Source of the DNA: Labrys okinawensis
GTDB lineage: Bacteria; Pseudomonadota; Alphaproteobacteria; Rhizobiales; Labraceae
Length of the DNA: 64,000 nt
Direction: 5' to 3'
Assembly: GCF_002982075.1 (NCBI RefSeq)
Contig: NZ_PUEJ01000005.1
Span: forward strand, 124,001-188,000
The notes beneath the pieces were generated by a model, which made no database searches, was not told the DNA's origin, and saw only the letters and a list, made by a program, of their open reading frames with translations. The first letter of the stretch is position 1; each line of letters starts with the position of its first letter. Shown here one piece after another: positions 8,619-18,029 of this stretch. Both the position numbers and the translations under genes were made by a program.

Positions 8619-10235
8619 TCACGTCCGGAATTGTCGCAATTGCGCGAGCGCCTCCTTCGTGTCGACATCGAAGCTGGAGGCGCTCGAAGAGACGGGAATT
8701 TCCACAATCGCGTCGCTGTTCGCCTTGAGAATCTGCCGGCCACCGGCGTCGCCCTCGATGGCCTGCAATTCGTCGAAGAATCGGCGCGCCCAGATCACCG
8801 GATTGCCGCGCTGCCCTTCGGTAACCGGGAGAACGATGAGGGCGCCCTTGTCCGGTTCGAAGGCCGATATCAGCCGGTCCAATAGGGCGGCGTCCACCAG
8901 CGGCATGTCGCCAAGCGCGATCAGGGCGGCGTCGCATTCGGCGGGGAGGGCCGCAATGCCGGCGCGCACGGAGGTCGAGAGGCCCTCGGCAAAGTCCGGA
9001 TTGTGCACGAAGGAGACGGCCAGCCCTGCCAGGGCATCGCGGACCTCGGCCTGCTGATGGCCGGTGACCACCGTGACCGAGTTTGCTCTGCTGGTGAGCG
9101 CCGCTTCCACGGCGTGGCGGACGAGCGGCTTGCCGGCATAGTCCTCCAGAAGCTTGTTCGGCCCGCCCATCCGCGAGGATCGGCCTGCCGCCAGGACGAT
9201 GGCGGCGACGGAAGGAGGGGTCTCGCCCGTCTTCCCGGCGGCGGCGCGGGGCTGGGGGCGGCTGACGATCTCCATCAGCAGGCCGCCGACGCCGAGGCCG
9301 ACGATATCACCGCGCGTGACCGGCAGGCCGGCCAGCAGGCGATGCAGGATCCAGTCGAAGCCGTTCTCCTTGGGCGAGCGCGCGCAGCCTGGCGCCCCCA
9401 GCACCGACATGGCGCCGGAGCGCCCCAGCAGCAGAAGATTGCCGGGATCGACCGGCATGCCGAAATGTTCGACCGCGCCACCCGAAATTTCGATGGCGGC
9501 GGGGATGACATCGCGCCGGTCGGCGATGGCCGAGGCTCCGAAGATGATGGTGAGATCGGCCTCCGCCGCCTTGGCCCGGTCGAGCGCCAGCGCCAGCTCC
9601 CGGGCCTGATGCGGCACTCTTTCGTCCAGGATGAGCCTGGCCCCAGCCGGCGACAGGCGCTCCTTCAGGACCTGCAGCGTGCGGGCGATCACGCTTTCCT
9701 TGAGCCCGGGAAGCAAGGTGGAGATCGCCGCGACCTTGAGCGGACGAAAAGGGGCGACCCGGATGATCGGGGCGCCCAGGCCGGCGAGGGCGCGCTCGAA
9801 GGTGGGCGCCTCCACGGCAAAGGGGATGATCTTGACGGTTGCGATCATTTCGCCGGCCTTGACTGGATCGAAGGCGGGTAGGGTCGCGAAGGTGATGCTC
9901 TCGTCGATGGCGTTCACCCGGTCAACGCCGTCACGGTCGATTACCAGCACGCCGGCGTGCTCGGCGAACAGATTGGCCCGGCCGGTGAACGGTTCGGCCA
10001 CGCGTACGCCTTCACCCCCCAACCGGGCGGCAATGCGCTCGGCGGCGATATCCTCTCCGACATCGCCGGGATCGAGCCTGGCGATGACGATGGACTCGAC
10101 CCTCTCCCGGCGCAGCGCTTCGATTTCGGCCGGCCCGATATGCGTGCCCTTCTTGAGGACGAGCCCACCCTTGCGGATCGAATGGACGGCAACGCCGCCC
10201 AGGGCCTGATCGATGGAAATCTCGCCGAAAAACAT
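8619..10235 (-). CDS. Molybdopterin-binding / NTP-transferase (MobA/MocA-like) fusion protein
   Basis: A 538-residue two-domain protein. Roughly residues 1-335 form a MoaB/MoeA-like molybdopterin-binding region; residues about 345-538 form an NTP-transferase domain opening with IVLAAGRSSRMGGPNKLL, the nucleotide-binding loop of MobA/MocA cytidylyl- or guanylyltransferases, with ALGDMPLVD as the metal-binding region. It likely attaches a nucleotide (CMP in MocA) to molybdopterin to make the cofactor used by the CoxL-type subunit. It is the last gene of the cox operon, 10 bases after xdhC. The ATG at 10235 (MFFGEISID) begins the conserved region; the longer frame upstream is not supported. Confidence 0.85.
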   Translation of the reverse strand: MFFGEISIDQALGGVAVHSIRKGGLVLKKGTHIGPAEIEALRRERVESIVIARLDPGDVGEDIAAERIAARLGGEGVRVAEPFTGRANLFAEHAGVLVIDRDGVDRVNAIDESITFATLPAFDPVKAGEMIATVKIIPFAVEAPTFERALAGLGAPIIRVAPFRPLKVAAISTLLPGLKESVIARTLQVLKERLSPAGARLILDERVPHQARELALALDRAKAAEADLTIIFGASAIADRRDVIPAAIEISGGAVEHFGMPVDPGNLLLLGRSGAMSVLGAPGCARSPKENGFDWILHRLLAGLPVTRGDIVGLGVGGLLMEIVSRPQPRAAAGKTGETPPSVAAIVLAAGRSSRMGGPNKLLEDYAGKPLVRHAVEAALTSRANSVTVVTGHQQAEVRDALAGLAVSFVHNPDFAEGLSTSVRAGIAALPAECDAALIALGDMPLVDAALLDRLISAFEPDKGALIVLPVTEGQRGNPVIWARRFFDELQAIEGDAGGRQILKANSDAIVEIPVSSSASSFDVDTKEALAQLRQFRT

Positions 10236-10245
10236 GGAGCTATAG

Positions 10246-10974
10246 TCACCTGTAACAGGGCTTGGGCGGAGCCGGCGGCCTGGGTTGCTTCTCGCCGCTT
10301 TCCAGCCGAAGCGCGGCCGTGATCTCGGCCATGATCGAGACGGCAATCTCGGCCGGACTGATGGCGCCGATATCGAGGCCGATAGGCGCATGGATACGCG
10401 CCAGCGCCGCCTCGTCGACCCCGGCCTCGCTCAATCGTTCGATGCGGCGCGCATGTGTCCTGCGCGAACCCAGCGCCCCCACATAGAAGCAGTTGCGTTC
10501 GAGCGCATGCTGCAGGGCCCCGTCATCGATCTTGGGATCGTGGGTCAGCGCGACGAAGGCTGTGTAGCGGTCGATCCCGAGCGGCGGCAAAGCGACATCA
10601 GGCCATTCGGCGAGCAATGTCACGCCGGGAAAGCGCTCGGGCGTGGCAAAGGCGGTGCGCGGGTCGATGATGACGGGATCATGGCCGACGAGGCGGGCGA
10701 GGGGGGCCAGGGCCTGGCTGATATGGACGGCGCCGATCATCACCAGCCGTACCGGTGGGACGTGGACGGTGATGAAATGGCGCCTCCCGTCCTGCTCGAC
10801 CGTGGCGGAGCGCCCCTGACGCAATTGCTGCGACAGCATGGAGGCGAGCGGATCGGCCGGGATTCCGCTTTCCTCGACCAGGCGTTCCTCGCCGGTGTCG
10901 AGATCGGTGACGAGGAGGACGGCCCTGCGGGCGGCCTTGGCCTGGTTGAGGGCCTGGAGAGTGGCAAGTTTCAT
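10246..10974 (-). CDS. XdhC-family protein, Rossmann-domain type
   Basis: A 242-residue protein of the XdhC/CoxF family, which helps insert sulfurated molybdenum cofactor into xanthine-dehydrogenase-type enzymes. The C-terminal Rossmann region is visible as LVMIGAVHISQALAPLARL, then VIIDPRTAFATPERFP, ALTHDPKIDD and YVGALGSRRTHARR, ending with the family stretch APIGLDIGAISPAEIAVSIMAEI. The N-terminal XdhC_CoxI half is reduced and instead present as the separate small gene just upstream (11014-11355), a split often seen in cox clusters. It lies between that gene and the molybdopterin-binding gene in one operon. Confidence 0.87.
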   Translation of the reverse strand: MKLATLQALNQAKAARRAVLLVTDLDTGEERLVEESGIPADPLASMLSQQLRQGRSATVEQDGRRHFITVHVPPVRLVMIGAVHISQALAPLARLVGHDPVIIDPRTAFATPERFPGVTLLAEWPDVALPPLGIDRYTAFVALTHDPKIDDGALQHALERNCFYVGALGSRRTHARRIERLSEAGVDEAALARIHAPIGLDIGAISPAEIAVSIMAEITAALRLESGEKQPRPPAPPKPCYR

Positions 10975-11013
10975 GGCGGAGCCTGCAAGAAGGGGGAGGG
11001 AGGAAGGCGGCCT

Positions 11014-11355
11014 TCAGTCCAGTTTCTCGACATAGACCCGGATGGTGCCGCCGCAGGACAAGCCGACCTGCCAGGCGGTCTCGTCGGCGACGCCGAATTC
11101 AATGAGGCGCGGCTTACCCTCCCGAATGACCTCTAGTGCTTCGGTGACGACGGCACCTTCGACGCATCCGCCCGAAACCGAGCCGAGAAAATTGCCGTCC
11201 TCGTCGATGACGAGGTTCGAGCCCGTCGGGCGCGGGGCCGAACCCCAGGTCTCCACCACGGTGGCGATAGCGACGCCCTTGCCATGTTCCCGCCATTGCT
11301 GGGCGCTGGCAAGGATGTCGGTGTCGGATGCGAAATTACTGGCAGTATCGCTCAT
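11014..11355 (-). CDS. XdhC/CoxI N-terminal-domain protein
   Basis: A 113-residue stand-alone XdhC_CoxI domain. The motifs GSAPRPTGSNLVIDEDG, GSVSGGCVEGAVV and LSCGGTIRVYVE are those of the N-terminal half of XdhC; the two cysteines in SGGCVEG and LSCGG are family-typical. It probably works with the neighbouring Rossmann-type XdhC protein in maturing the molybdenum hydroxylase. AGGAGC precedes the ATG at a good distance. Confidence 0.87.
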   Translation of the reverse strand: MSDTASNFASDTDILASAQQWREHGKGVAIATVVETWGSAPRPTGSNLVIDEDGNFLGSVSGGCVEGAVVTEALEVIREGKPRLIEFGVADETAWQVGLSCGGTIRVYVEKLD

Positions 11356-11410
11356 CGAAATTGCTCCTTGAAACGAGGCCTAGCACGATAGTCGCATTGG
11401 TCCGGAATCT

Positions 11411-11428
11411 CGGAGGCTGACACTCCAA
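11411..11428. repeat. short dispersed palindromic repeat
   Basis: CGGAGGCTGACACTCCAA lies between the VWA and CoxI genes; the same 18 bases recur at 40641-40658 as part of a larger palindromic pair, so this is a copy of a dispersed intergenic element. Confidence 0.6.
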
Positions 11429-11449
11429 GGCACCGTTCGCCGGTCCTTC

Positions 11450-12667
11450 TCAACCAACGCGTTTTAACCAGCTCCTGGGATCGGCAGCGGCATCGGCTCT
11501 GCGGTCGAGGGCCTTGACCAGATCGCCCATGCTCCTGAGATTGTGAATGGTTCTGAATTCGTCAACATGCGGCAGCATGGCTTTGATGCCCGCCGCCCGC
11601 GCTTCGAAGGCGTCGAAGCGCAGCAAGGGATTGAGCCAGATCAGGCGACGGCAGGAGCGATGCAGGCGGTCGAGTTCCTTAGCGAGGCCGGGATCGACCT
11701 GGCGCTCCAGTCCGTCGGTGATCAGCAGCACCGTGGCGCCCTGGCCGAGCACCCGGCGCGACCAGTCCTTGTTGAAACGCTCCAGGCAATGGGCGATGCG
11801 GGTGCCGCCGTCCCAATCCTTGACGGCGCGGGAAGCATGCTCGAGCGCCTCGTCGGGGTCTCGCGTCCGCAGTGAGCGCGTGATGTTGGTCAGCCGGGTG
11901 GCGAAGACGAAGGCGTGCACGCGCCGGCCTTTTTCCGAGATCGCGTGCAGGAAATGCAGGAACAGCCGGGAATAATCCGCCATCGAGCCGGATATGTCGC
12001 AAAGCGCCACGAGAGGCGGGTGCTTCTCGCCGGCCTGGCGGTAGGCGATGGTGACGAGGTCGCCGCCGCTGCGCATGGCGGCCCTCAGCGTCCTTCTGAG
12101 GTCGATGACCTCGCTGCCGCCGGGCCTGAGGCGGCGCGTCGACTGGATGTCGAAGGGCAGGCGCAATTGCGCCATTTCCTTCTTGGCCGCGGTGATTTCC
12201 TCCGCGGTCATCTGGGCGAAATCGCGCTCCTTGAGGATCTCGCGCTCCGACATGGTCAGGCGAGCGTCGAACTCGACCAGCGTCTTCTCCTCCACTTCGC
12301 GCGGCGGCTCCTTGTAGAAGGCGTCGTTGACGCGCTGCGCGCCGGCCTTGGGCTTGGGCGGCTCCTTCATCGCCACCGCCTGGGGGGACATCATGGCGAT
12401 GAGCTTCTCGGTCAAAGCGCGCTGGCGCCAGAACAGCTCGAAGGCCTGGCGAAACAGCAGCGATTGCTCGTGCCGCGTGACGAAGACGCTATGCAACGTC
12501 CAGTAGAAATCCTGCTTGGCGCCGAGGCCCGCCATTTCTACCGCCCGGATGGCATCGAGCACGCTGGAGGGGCCGACCGGCAAGCCGGTGTCCCGCAGTA
12601 GACGGCCGAAATAGGCGATATTGTCGGCAAGGCGGCCGAGGTTGGGGGAACTGGCGTCGATTGTCAT
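11450..12667 (-). CDS. coxE: VWA-domain CoxE-like maturation protein
   Basis: A 405-residue VWA_CoxE protein. The metal-ion-dependent adhesion site is intact: DISGS, the Thr in GGTRI, and the Asp in ITDGLE. In CO dehydrogenase clusters CoxE works with the MoxR-type ATPase CoxD in the late assembly of the active-site metal centre. The ATG at 12667 is preferred; a GTG two codons upstream (12673) is possible. The gene follows the ATPase gene after about 230 bases that are filled by an inverted-repeat element. Confidence 0.88.
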   Translation of the reverse strand: MTIDASSPNLGRLADNIAYFGRLLRDTGLPVGPSSVLDAIRAVEMAGLGAKQDFYWTLHSVFVTRHEQSLLFRQAFELFWRQRALTEKLIAMMSPQAVAMKEPPKPKAGAQRVNDAFYKEPPREVEEKTLVEFDARLTMSEREILKERDFAQMTAEEITAAKKEMAQLRLPFDIQSTRRLRPGGSEVIDLRRTLRAAMRSGGDLVTIAYRQAGEKHPPLVALCDISGSMADYSRLFLHFLHAISEKGRRVHAFVFATRLTNITRSLRTRDPDEALEHASRAVKDWDGGTRIAHCLERFNKDWSRRVLGQGATVLLITDGLERQVDPGLAKELDRLHRSCRRLIWLNPLLRFDAFEARAAGIKAMLPHVDEFRTIHNLRSMGDLVKALDRRADAAADPRSWLKRVG

Positions 12668-12699
12668 TGGCACATGCCATTTCGGACGAAGACGCGCCG

Positions 12700-12869
12700 T
12701 TTACCCTCCCCTCGATGGGGTCGGTCATTCCTCTTGAATGGCCTGGGGTCGACACGAAGTGTCGGGGTGGGGTGACTTCGGAATAAAGTGGTCGTCATCC
12801 CCACAGCCCGCGCGTTTCCACCCCACCCCGGCCTTTCAGGCCGACCCTCCCCATCGAGGGGAGGGTAAA
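12700..12869. repeat. inverted-repeat element between coxD and coxE
   Basis: TTTACCCTCCCCTCGATGGG starts the outer left arm (12700-12720) and its perfect 21-base complement lies at 12849-12869. A second inner inverted pair (GGGGTGGGGTG near 12763 and CACCCCACCCC near 12819) makes a cloverleaf-like fold possible. Elements of this style are spread through many rhizobial genomes. Here it sits inside the cox operon, between two genes that should be co-expressed. Confidence 0.8.
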
Positions 12870-12901
12870 GGGGTCGCATCCAGCGCCCGAAATTGCCTGT
12901 T

Positions 12902-13819
12902 TCAACCATGCGCCTGCGCCCCGGCCTTGACGCTGTCGATCAGCCTCTTGGCCTGGCTGCCGGAGAGGCGGGCAATGTCGTCCTGATATTTCAGGAGCAC
13001 GCCGAGGGTATCGGAGACGAGGGCGGGATCGAGCGCAACGGCATCGAGCTCAGTCAGGGCCGTGGCCCAGTCCAGCATCTCGGCGACCCCTGGGGACTTG
13101 AACAGGTCCTCGCGGCGCAGCGCCTGCACGAAGCCGACCAGCTCCCGCGACAGCTTGGCCGGCACATGCGGCACCTTGCGGCGCAGGATCTCGAGTTCGT
13201 TCTCGGCGCTGGGATAGTCGACCCAGTGATAGAGGCAGCGCCTCTTGAGGGCGTCATGGATCTCGCGGGTGCGGTTGGAGGTGATCACCACGATGGGCGG
13301 GGATTCCGCCTTTACCGTGCCGAATTCGGGAATGGTGACCTGAAAATCCGAAAGGACCTCCAGGAGATAGGCCTCGAAGGCCTCGTCGGTACGGTCGAGT
13401 TCGTCGATCAGCAGGATCGGTGCGCCGCCTGCCTGGGGGCGTACCGCCTCCAAGATGGGCCGGGCGATCAGGAAGCGTTCGGAGAAGAGATCGGAGCTCA
13501 GACTGGCGCGGTCGACGCCGCCGCCGGCCTCGGCCAGGCGGATCTCGATCATCTGCGCCATGGTGTTCCATTCATACACCGCCGAGGCGATGTCGAGGCC
13601 CTCATAGCATTGCAGGCGAATCAGGGGGCGCCCCAGCGTCGCCGACAGCACCTTGGCGATCTCGGTCTTGCCCACGCCGGCTTCCCCTTCCAGGAAGAGC
13701 GGGCGACCCATGCGCAAGGCGAGGAACAACACGGTGGCAAGGTCGCGCCCGGCCACGTAATCGGCTTTGGCGAGTAGGGCGGCGGTCTCGTCGATGGAAG
13801 CGGGAAGGGGGGCGGGCAA
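12902..13819 (-). CDS. coxD: MoxR-family AAA ATPase (CoxD-like)
   Basis: A 305-residue MoxR-type AAA+ ATPase with Walker A GEAGVGKTE, Walker B ILLIDELDR and the sensor region VITSNRTREIHDALKRRC. CoxD proteins act as chaperones that complete the bimetallic or sulfurated molybdenum site of CoxL. The first codon is TTG at 13819, supported by AGGAGT a few bases upstream. It pairs with the downstream VWA protein, as MoxR ATPases usually do. Confidence 0.88.
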   Translation of the reverse strand: MPAPLPASIDETAALLAKADYVAGRDLATVLFLALRMGRPLFLEGEAGVGKTEIAKVLSATLGRPLIRLQCYEGLDIASAVYEWNTMAQMIEIRLAEAGGGVDRASLSSDLFSERFLIARPILEAVRPQAGGAPILLIDELDRTDEAFEAYLLEVLSDFQVTIPEFGTVKAESPPIVVITSNRTREIHDALKRRCLYHWVDYPSAENELEILRRKVPHVPAKLSRELVGFVQALRREDLFKSPGVAEMLDWATALTELDAVALDPALVSDTLGVLLKYQDDIARLSGSQAKRLIDSVKAGAQAHG

Positions 13820-13930
13820 GGCAAACTCCTGAAATCTGCAGGCACTATAGGGCGAGTCCCTGCCAAGCGGAATTTCTCGATAGCCAACGGACTGGCGATC
13901 TCAAGAAACGCCGTAAGTATTTGAGATCCC

Positions 13931-13977
13931 GCAGAGTTCTCCTGGCCGAGCCCTCGCCTCGGTCAGGAGAACTCTGC
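13931..13977. repeat. long hairpin between macro-domain gene and coxD
   Basis: GCAGAGTTCTCCTG (13931-13944) pairs perfectly with 13964-13977, and the stem extends by six more pairs with one G-U around a short loop. No T-run follows on the minus strand, so a dispersed repeat or RNA-processing hairpin is more likely than a terminator. Confidence 0.65.
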
Positions 13978-14029
13978 ACGGGCAAAGCAAAGCGGGGGGA
14001 GATTTGCTTCTGCCTGCCGGCGCCGGAAG

Positions 14030-14593
14030 TCAGAAGGGGGCAAGACCTGCATCGAGGAAGGCTTGGCGATAATGAGTCGCCGTGCCCGCATCGAAACAGC
14101 AGAACACGACGAGTGAAGGAGGGCTCGGCAACAGCGGCAGAGTATCGGTGACGGTCGCGACGGCGATAGTGGCCGCCTCGTCCGCCGGATACCGATAGAT
14201 TCCGGTGGAGATGGCCGGAAAGGCGATCGAGGTAATGGCGTTGGCAGAGGCCACTTCTAGGCTGCGCCGATAGCAGGAGGCAAGCTTGTCGGACTCTCCC
14301 CGGGCCCCGCCGTTGAAGACCGGGCCGACGGTGTGGATGACGTGGCGGGCCGGCAGCCGGTATCCCCCGGTAATCTTGGCGTCGCCCACCTTGCAGCCAT
14401 TGAGCGTGCGACACTCGGCCACCAGGTCCGGCCCGGCAGCGCGGTGAATGGCGCCGTCAACGCCGCCGCCGCCGAGCAGGGAGGTATTGGCGGCATTGAC
14501 GATGGCATCCACCTCGAGCGTGGTGATGTTGGCGACGAGCACCGTTAGACGGGTCTTGGCCAAGTCGGTGGAGAATTCGTCTTCGGGCATCAT
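14030..14593 (-). CDS. Macro-domain protein, O-acetyl-ADP-ribose deacetylase type
   Basis: A 187-residue macro-domain protein similar in outline to YmdB. The ADP-ribose loop is clear: [23 protein letters not shown] at about residues 31-53, and the second loop [13 protein letters not shown]. Such enzymes bind ADP-ribose and remove acetyl or ADP-ribose groups. It sits in the cox operon between coxM (132 bases upstream) and coxD (about 210 bases downstream), on the same strand, an unusual place for this family. Two ATGs in tandem (14593, 14590) could start it. Family is firm; a link to molybdenum-enzyme maturation is only suggested by position. Confidence 0.88.
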   Translation of the reverse strand: MMPEDEFSTDLAKTRLTVLVANITTLEVDAIVNAANTSLLGGGGVDGAIHRAAGPDLVAECRTLNGCKVGDAKITGGYRLPARHVIHTVGPVFNGGARGESDKLASCYRRSLEVASANAITSIAFPAISTGIYRYPADEAATIAVATVTDTLPLLPSPPSLVVFCCFDAGTATHYRQAFLDAGLAPF

Positions 14594-14598
14594 CCTTG

Positions 14599-14620
14599 GC
14601 TCGCAGGCATCCCTGCCTGC
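14599..14620. repeat. dispersed GCAGGC palindromic repeat, copy 1
   Basis: GCTCGCAGGCATCCCTGCCTGC is a short palindrome whose relatives lie at 44003-44085 and 49902-49926. It occupies the leader of the macro-domain gene. Confidence 0.55.
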
Positions 14621-14724
14621 TCTTTCTCGGGATGGGCGGAGCGTTCCCAGGAGCAGCCACCGCGCGACATGCGCATGTCGCTGACAGGCCTGCGGTTCCA
14701 GGAAGGCTCGCGCCCTGGGTTACC

Positions 14725-15522
14725 TCACTTTGCGGCTGCGACGGCCCGCTTGGTCAGCACGCCGATCAGGTGTGCGCGGTAGTCTGCGCTGGCATGAATA
14801 TCGCCGTTGAGCCCCTTTGCCGAAAGGCTCACCCCGTCGAGCGATTTGGCATGGAAGCGCGACGACAGGGCTTCTTCCGCCTTGGTATGGCGGAACACGC
14901 CGTCGGAGCCGGCGCCGGTGACGGCGACGCGCACGGAACTCCCCTTCTTGGCCACGAACACGCCGACGAGCGCGTAGCGCGAAGCAGGATTGGGGAATTT
15001 CTGATAGGCCGCCTTGGCCGGAATGGGGAAGGAGATCTTGGTGATGATCTCGCCTTCCTCCAGCGCGGTGTCGAACAGGCCGGTGAAAAATTCGTCGGCC
15101 GGAATCTTGCGCTTGTTGGTGATGATGGTGGCGTTGAGGGCGAGGGCCGCCGCCGGATAATCGGCCGCCGGATCGTTGTTGGCGAGCGAGCCGCCGATGG
15201 TGCCGCGCGAACGTACCGCCGGATCGCCGATCATGCCGGCGAGAGCGGCAAGCGCCGGGATGGCTTCGCCGACCGTGGCGCTCGCCGCCACTTCGCCATG
15301 CGGGGTGGTGGCGCCGATGATGAGGTTGCGCCCCTTCACCTCGATGCCGCTGAGGCCCTCGATCTTGGTGAGGTCGATCAGGGTGGTGGGGCTGGCGAGG
15401 CGCTGCTTCATGGTCGGCAGCAAGGTGTGCCCGCCGGCGAGCAGTTTGGCGTCCTCCGCCTTGGCGAGGGCGGCGATGGCGCCGCGGACGGAGGTTGGGC
15501 GCTGATAGGTAAAGGGATACAT
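14725..15522 (-). CDS. coxM: CoxM: FAD-binding medium subunit of a CO-dehydrogenase-type molybdenum hydroxylase
   Basis: A 265-residue flavoprotein subunit. FAD-contacting motifs are visible: LLAGGHTLLPTMKQRL (about residues 32-47) and the TIGGSLANNDPAADYP loop (about 107-122); a CO_deh_flav_C domain forms the end. It passes electrons from the iron-sulfur subunit CoxS to the acceptor. GGGAGC precedes the ATG. It follows coxL after about 120 bases that contain an inverted repeat. Confidence 0.9.
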   Translation of the reverse strand: MYPFTYQRPTSVRGAIAALAKAEDAKLLAGGHTLLPTMKQRLASPTTLIDLTKIEGLSGIEVKGRNLIIGATTPHGEVAASATVGEAIPALAALAGMIGDPAVRSRGTIGGSLANNDPAADYPAAALALNATIITNKRKIPADEFFTGLFDTALEEGEIITKISFPIPAKAAYQKFPNPASRYALVGVFVAKKGSSVRVAVTGAGSDGVFRHTKAEEALSSRFHAKSLDGVSLSAKGLNGDIHASADYRAHLIGVLTKRAVAAAK

Positions 15523-15548
15523 GGGTGGCTCCCGGTTGAATTGGGGAG

Positions 15549-15638
15549 CGGGTCTTCAGACCCGCCCAGTTCTTATTGCTTGGAGGTTCCAGCCGGGTCC
15601 TGCTCCATCGGCATGCCGATGGAACTGAGAAGACCCGC
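15549..15638. repeat. inverted repeat between coxL and coxM
   Basis: GCGGGTCTT at 15549-15557 is repeated in inverted form as AAGACCCGC at 15630-15638, with a GAACTG/CAGTTC pair inside. The hairpin would sit in the coxL-coxM spacer of the transcript. Confidence 0.6.
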
Positions 15639-15644
15639 CCTCCG

Positions 15645-18014
15645 TCATTCCGCGGCTTTCCTGCCCTTGGCAGCACGCTGCACGGCGTTCCACACCACCT
15701 GGGGCGATGCCGGCATGGCAATGTCCTCAATGCCGATGGCGTCCGTGATGGCATTCATCACAGCCGGCGGCGCCGCAATCGCACCTGCCTCGCCGCAGCC
15801 CTTGATGCCGAGCGGATTGGAGGGGCAGGTGGTCTTGGTCATGCCGACATTGAAGGAGGGCAGGTCGTCCGCGCGCGGCATGCAGTAATCCATGAAGGAA
15901 GCCGTCAGGAGTTGGCCCTCCTTGTCGTAGACCGCGCCCTCGAGCAGGGCCTGGCCGACGCCCTGGGCGATGCCGCCATGCACCTGGCCTTCGACGATCA
16001 TCGGGTTGATCAGCTCGCCGAAATCGTCCACCGCCGTCCAGCGTGCGATGGTGGTGACGCCGGTATCGGGATCGATCTCGACTTCGCAGATATGCACGCC
16101 CGCCGGGAAGGTAAAGTTGGTGGGATCGTAGAACGCGCCCTCCTTGAGGCCGGGCTCGAGGTCCTGGCCAGAGAATTTGTGCGCGATATAGGCCTGCAGC
16201 GCCACTTCGCCGAAGGCCAGCCCCTTGTCGGTGCCGGCCACCGAGAAGCGTCCATCCTTGAACTCGATGTCGCCCTCGGACGCTTCCAGCACGTAGGAGG
16301 CGACCTTCTTGCCCTTGGCGATGATCTTGTCGACCGCCTTGACGATGGCCGACATGCCGACCGCGCCGGAGCGCGAGCCATAGGTGCCCATGCCGAACTG
16401 CACCTTGTCGGTATCGCCATGCACCACGGCGACCGAGTCGATGGGAATGCCGAGCCGGTCCGAAACCAATTGGGCGAAGGTGGTCTCGTGGCCCTGGCCG
16501 TGGCTGTGCGAGCCCGTCAGCACCTCGACGGTGCCGATCGGATTGACGCGGATTTCTGCCGATTCCCACAGGCCGACGCCGGCGCCGAGAGAGCCGACCG
16601 CCTGGGAGGGCGCGATGCCGCAGGCCTCGATATAGGCCGAATAGCCCAGGCCCCTGAGCTTGCCGGCCCGCTCGGAAGCCCGACGGCGGGCACCGAAGCC
16701 CTTGACGTCGTGCAGCTCCATCGCCTTGTCGAGCGAAGCGTTATAGTCGCCGGCGTCATAGGTCATGATCACCGGGGTCTGATGCGGGAAGGACTTCACG
16801 AAGTTCTTCTTGCGGAACTTGGCCGGATCGAGACCGAGTTCGCGTGCCGCCACCTCGACCAGGCGCTCGACCACGAAGGTCGCCTCCGGCCGCCCGGCGC
16901 CGCGATAGGCGTCGACCGGAGCGGTGTTGGTGTAGACGCCGTCGACCTCGGCATAGATGGCCGGGATGTCATATTGGCCTGACAGCAGCGGCGCGTAGAG
17001 ATAGGTGGGCACGCTGGAGGAGAAGGTGGAAAGATAGGCGCCGAGATTGGCGATGGTATGGACGCGCAGGCCCGTGATCTTGTTGTTGGCGTCGATCGCG
17101 AGTTCGGCATGGGTGACGTGATCGCGGCCATGGGCATCGGCCAGGAAGGCCTCGGTGCGGTCCCCGGTCCATTTCACCGGGCGGCCGATGCGCTTGGCGG
17201 CCCACACGCACACCGTCTCTTCGGCATAGATGAAGATCTTGGAGCCGAACCCGCCGCCGACATCGGGGGCGATCACGCGCAGCTTGTGCTCGGGCGCGAT
17301 GCCGATGAAGGCCGACAGCACCAGCCGGGCGACATGCGGGTTCTGCGAGGTGGTGTAGAGCGTATAGGCCTCGTTGCCGGCGTCATAGTCTCCGACGGCG
17401 GCACGCGGCTCGATGGCGTTGGGCACCAGGCGATTGTTGAGGATGTCGAGCCTGGTGATGTGCTTGGCTGCCTTGAAGGCGGCATCGGAGGCGGTCTTGT
17501 CGCCAAGATGCCATTGGAACACCGTGTTGTTCTCGGCCTCGGCGTGAACCTGGGGTGCGTCCTTGGCCTGGGTCTTGGCGGTATCGACGCTGGCCGCCAG
17601 CACGTCATAGGTGACATTGATGGCTTCGGCGCCGTCCTTGGCCTGTGCCAGGGTCTCGGCGAGTACCACGGCGACATGGTCGCCGACATAGCGAACCTTG
17701 CCCTGGGCCAGTGCCGGATGGGCCCCGGCCTTCATCGGCGAGCCGTCCTTGGAGTGGATCATCCAGCCGCAGATCAGGCCACCGATCTTGTCCTGCGCCA
17801 AATCCTCGCCGGTGAGGATCTCGATGACACCCGGCAGCTTGCGGGCCGCGCTGATGTCGATCGACTTGATCGCCGCATGGGCATGCGGCGAGCGCAGGAA
17901 ATAGGCATGGGCCTGGCCCGGGCGATTGATATCGCCGGTATAATTGCCCTTGCCGGTGATGAAGCGGAAATCCTCCTTGCGGCGCACCGGTGCGCCAACG
18001 CCTGTGGCGTTCAT
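15645..18014 (-). CDS. coxL: CoxL: molybdopterin-binding large subunit, form II CO-dehydrogenase type
   Basis: A 789-residue xanthine-oxidase-family large subunit, normal for CoxL. The active-site loop reads AYRGAGR at residues 369-375. Form I (true aerobic CO dehydrogenase) has AYxCSFR there, with the Cys that binds the Mo-Cu cluster; AYxGAGR marks the form II group, whose substrate is unsettled. The catalytic Glu is present at about residue 742 in [12 protein letters not shown]. The ATG at 18014 opens the conserved [18 protein letters not shown]; the longer frame upstream is not conserved. With CoxS and CoxM it forms a cytoplasmic (SLM)2 enzyme. Its natural substrate (CO, an aldehyde or a heterocycle) cannot be told from sequence. 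Confidence 0.9.
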   Translation of the reverse strand: MNATGVGAPVRRKEDFRFITGKGNYTGDINRPGQAHAYFLRSPHAHAAIKSIDISAARKLPGVIEILTGEDLAQDKIGGLICGWMIHSKDGSPMKAGAHPALAQGKVRYVGDHVAVVLAETLAQAKDGAEAINVTYDVLAASVDTAKTQAKDAPQVHAEAENNTVFQWHLGDKTASDAAFKAAKHITRLDILNNRLVPNAIEPRAAVGDYDAGNEAYTLYTTSQNPHVARLVLSAFIGIAPEHKLRVIAPDVGGGFGSKIFIYAEETVCVWAAKRIGRPVKWTGDRTEAFLADAHGRDHVTHAELAIDANNKITGLRVHTIANLGAYLSTFSSSVPTYLYAPLLSGQYDIPAIYAEVDGVYTNTAPVDAYRGAGRPEATFVVERLVEVAARELGLDPAKFRKKNFVKSFPHQTPVIMTYDAGDYNASLDKAMELHDVKGFGARRRASERAGKLRGLGYSAYIEACGIAPSQAVGSLGAGVGLWESAEIRVNPIGTVEVLTGSHSHGQGHETTFAQLVSDRLGIPIDSVAVVHGDTDKVQFGMGTYGSRSGAVGMSAIVKAVDKIIAKGKKVASYVLEASEGDIEFKDGRFSVAGTDKGLAFGEVALQAYIAHKFSGQDLEPGLKEGAFYDPTNFTFPAGVHICEVEIDPDTGVTTIARWTAVDDFGELINPMIVEGQVHGGIAQGVGQALLEGAVYDKEGQLLTASFMDYCMPRADDLPSFNVGMTKTTCPSNPLGIKGCGEAGAIAAPPAVMNAITDAIGIEDIAMPASPQVVWNAVQRAAKGRKAAE

Positions 18015-18029
18015 GTCGTTCTCTCCCCT

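Noticed and set aside
12700..12869. terminator between coxD and coxE
   Set aside because: The arms are long and perfect but no T-run follows on either strand; a dispersed repeat fits better.
16888..16910. form I CO-dehydrogenase signature
   Set aside because: The loop reads AYRGAGR, not AYxCSFR, so the gene is not a form I CoxL.
15576..16982. 468-codon plus-strand frame inside coxL
   Set aside because: It is the antisense of CoxL with no signal, motif or ribosome-binding site.
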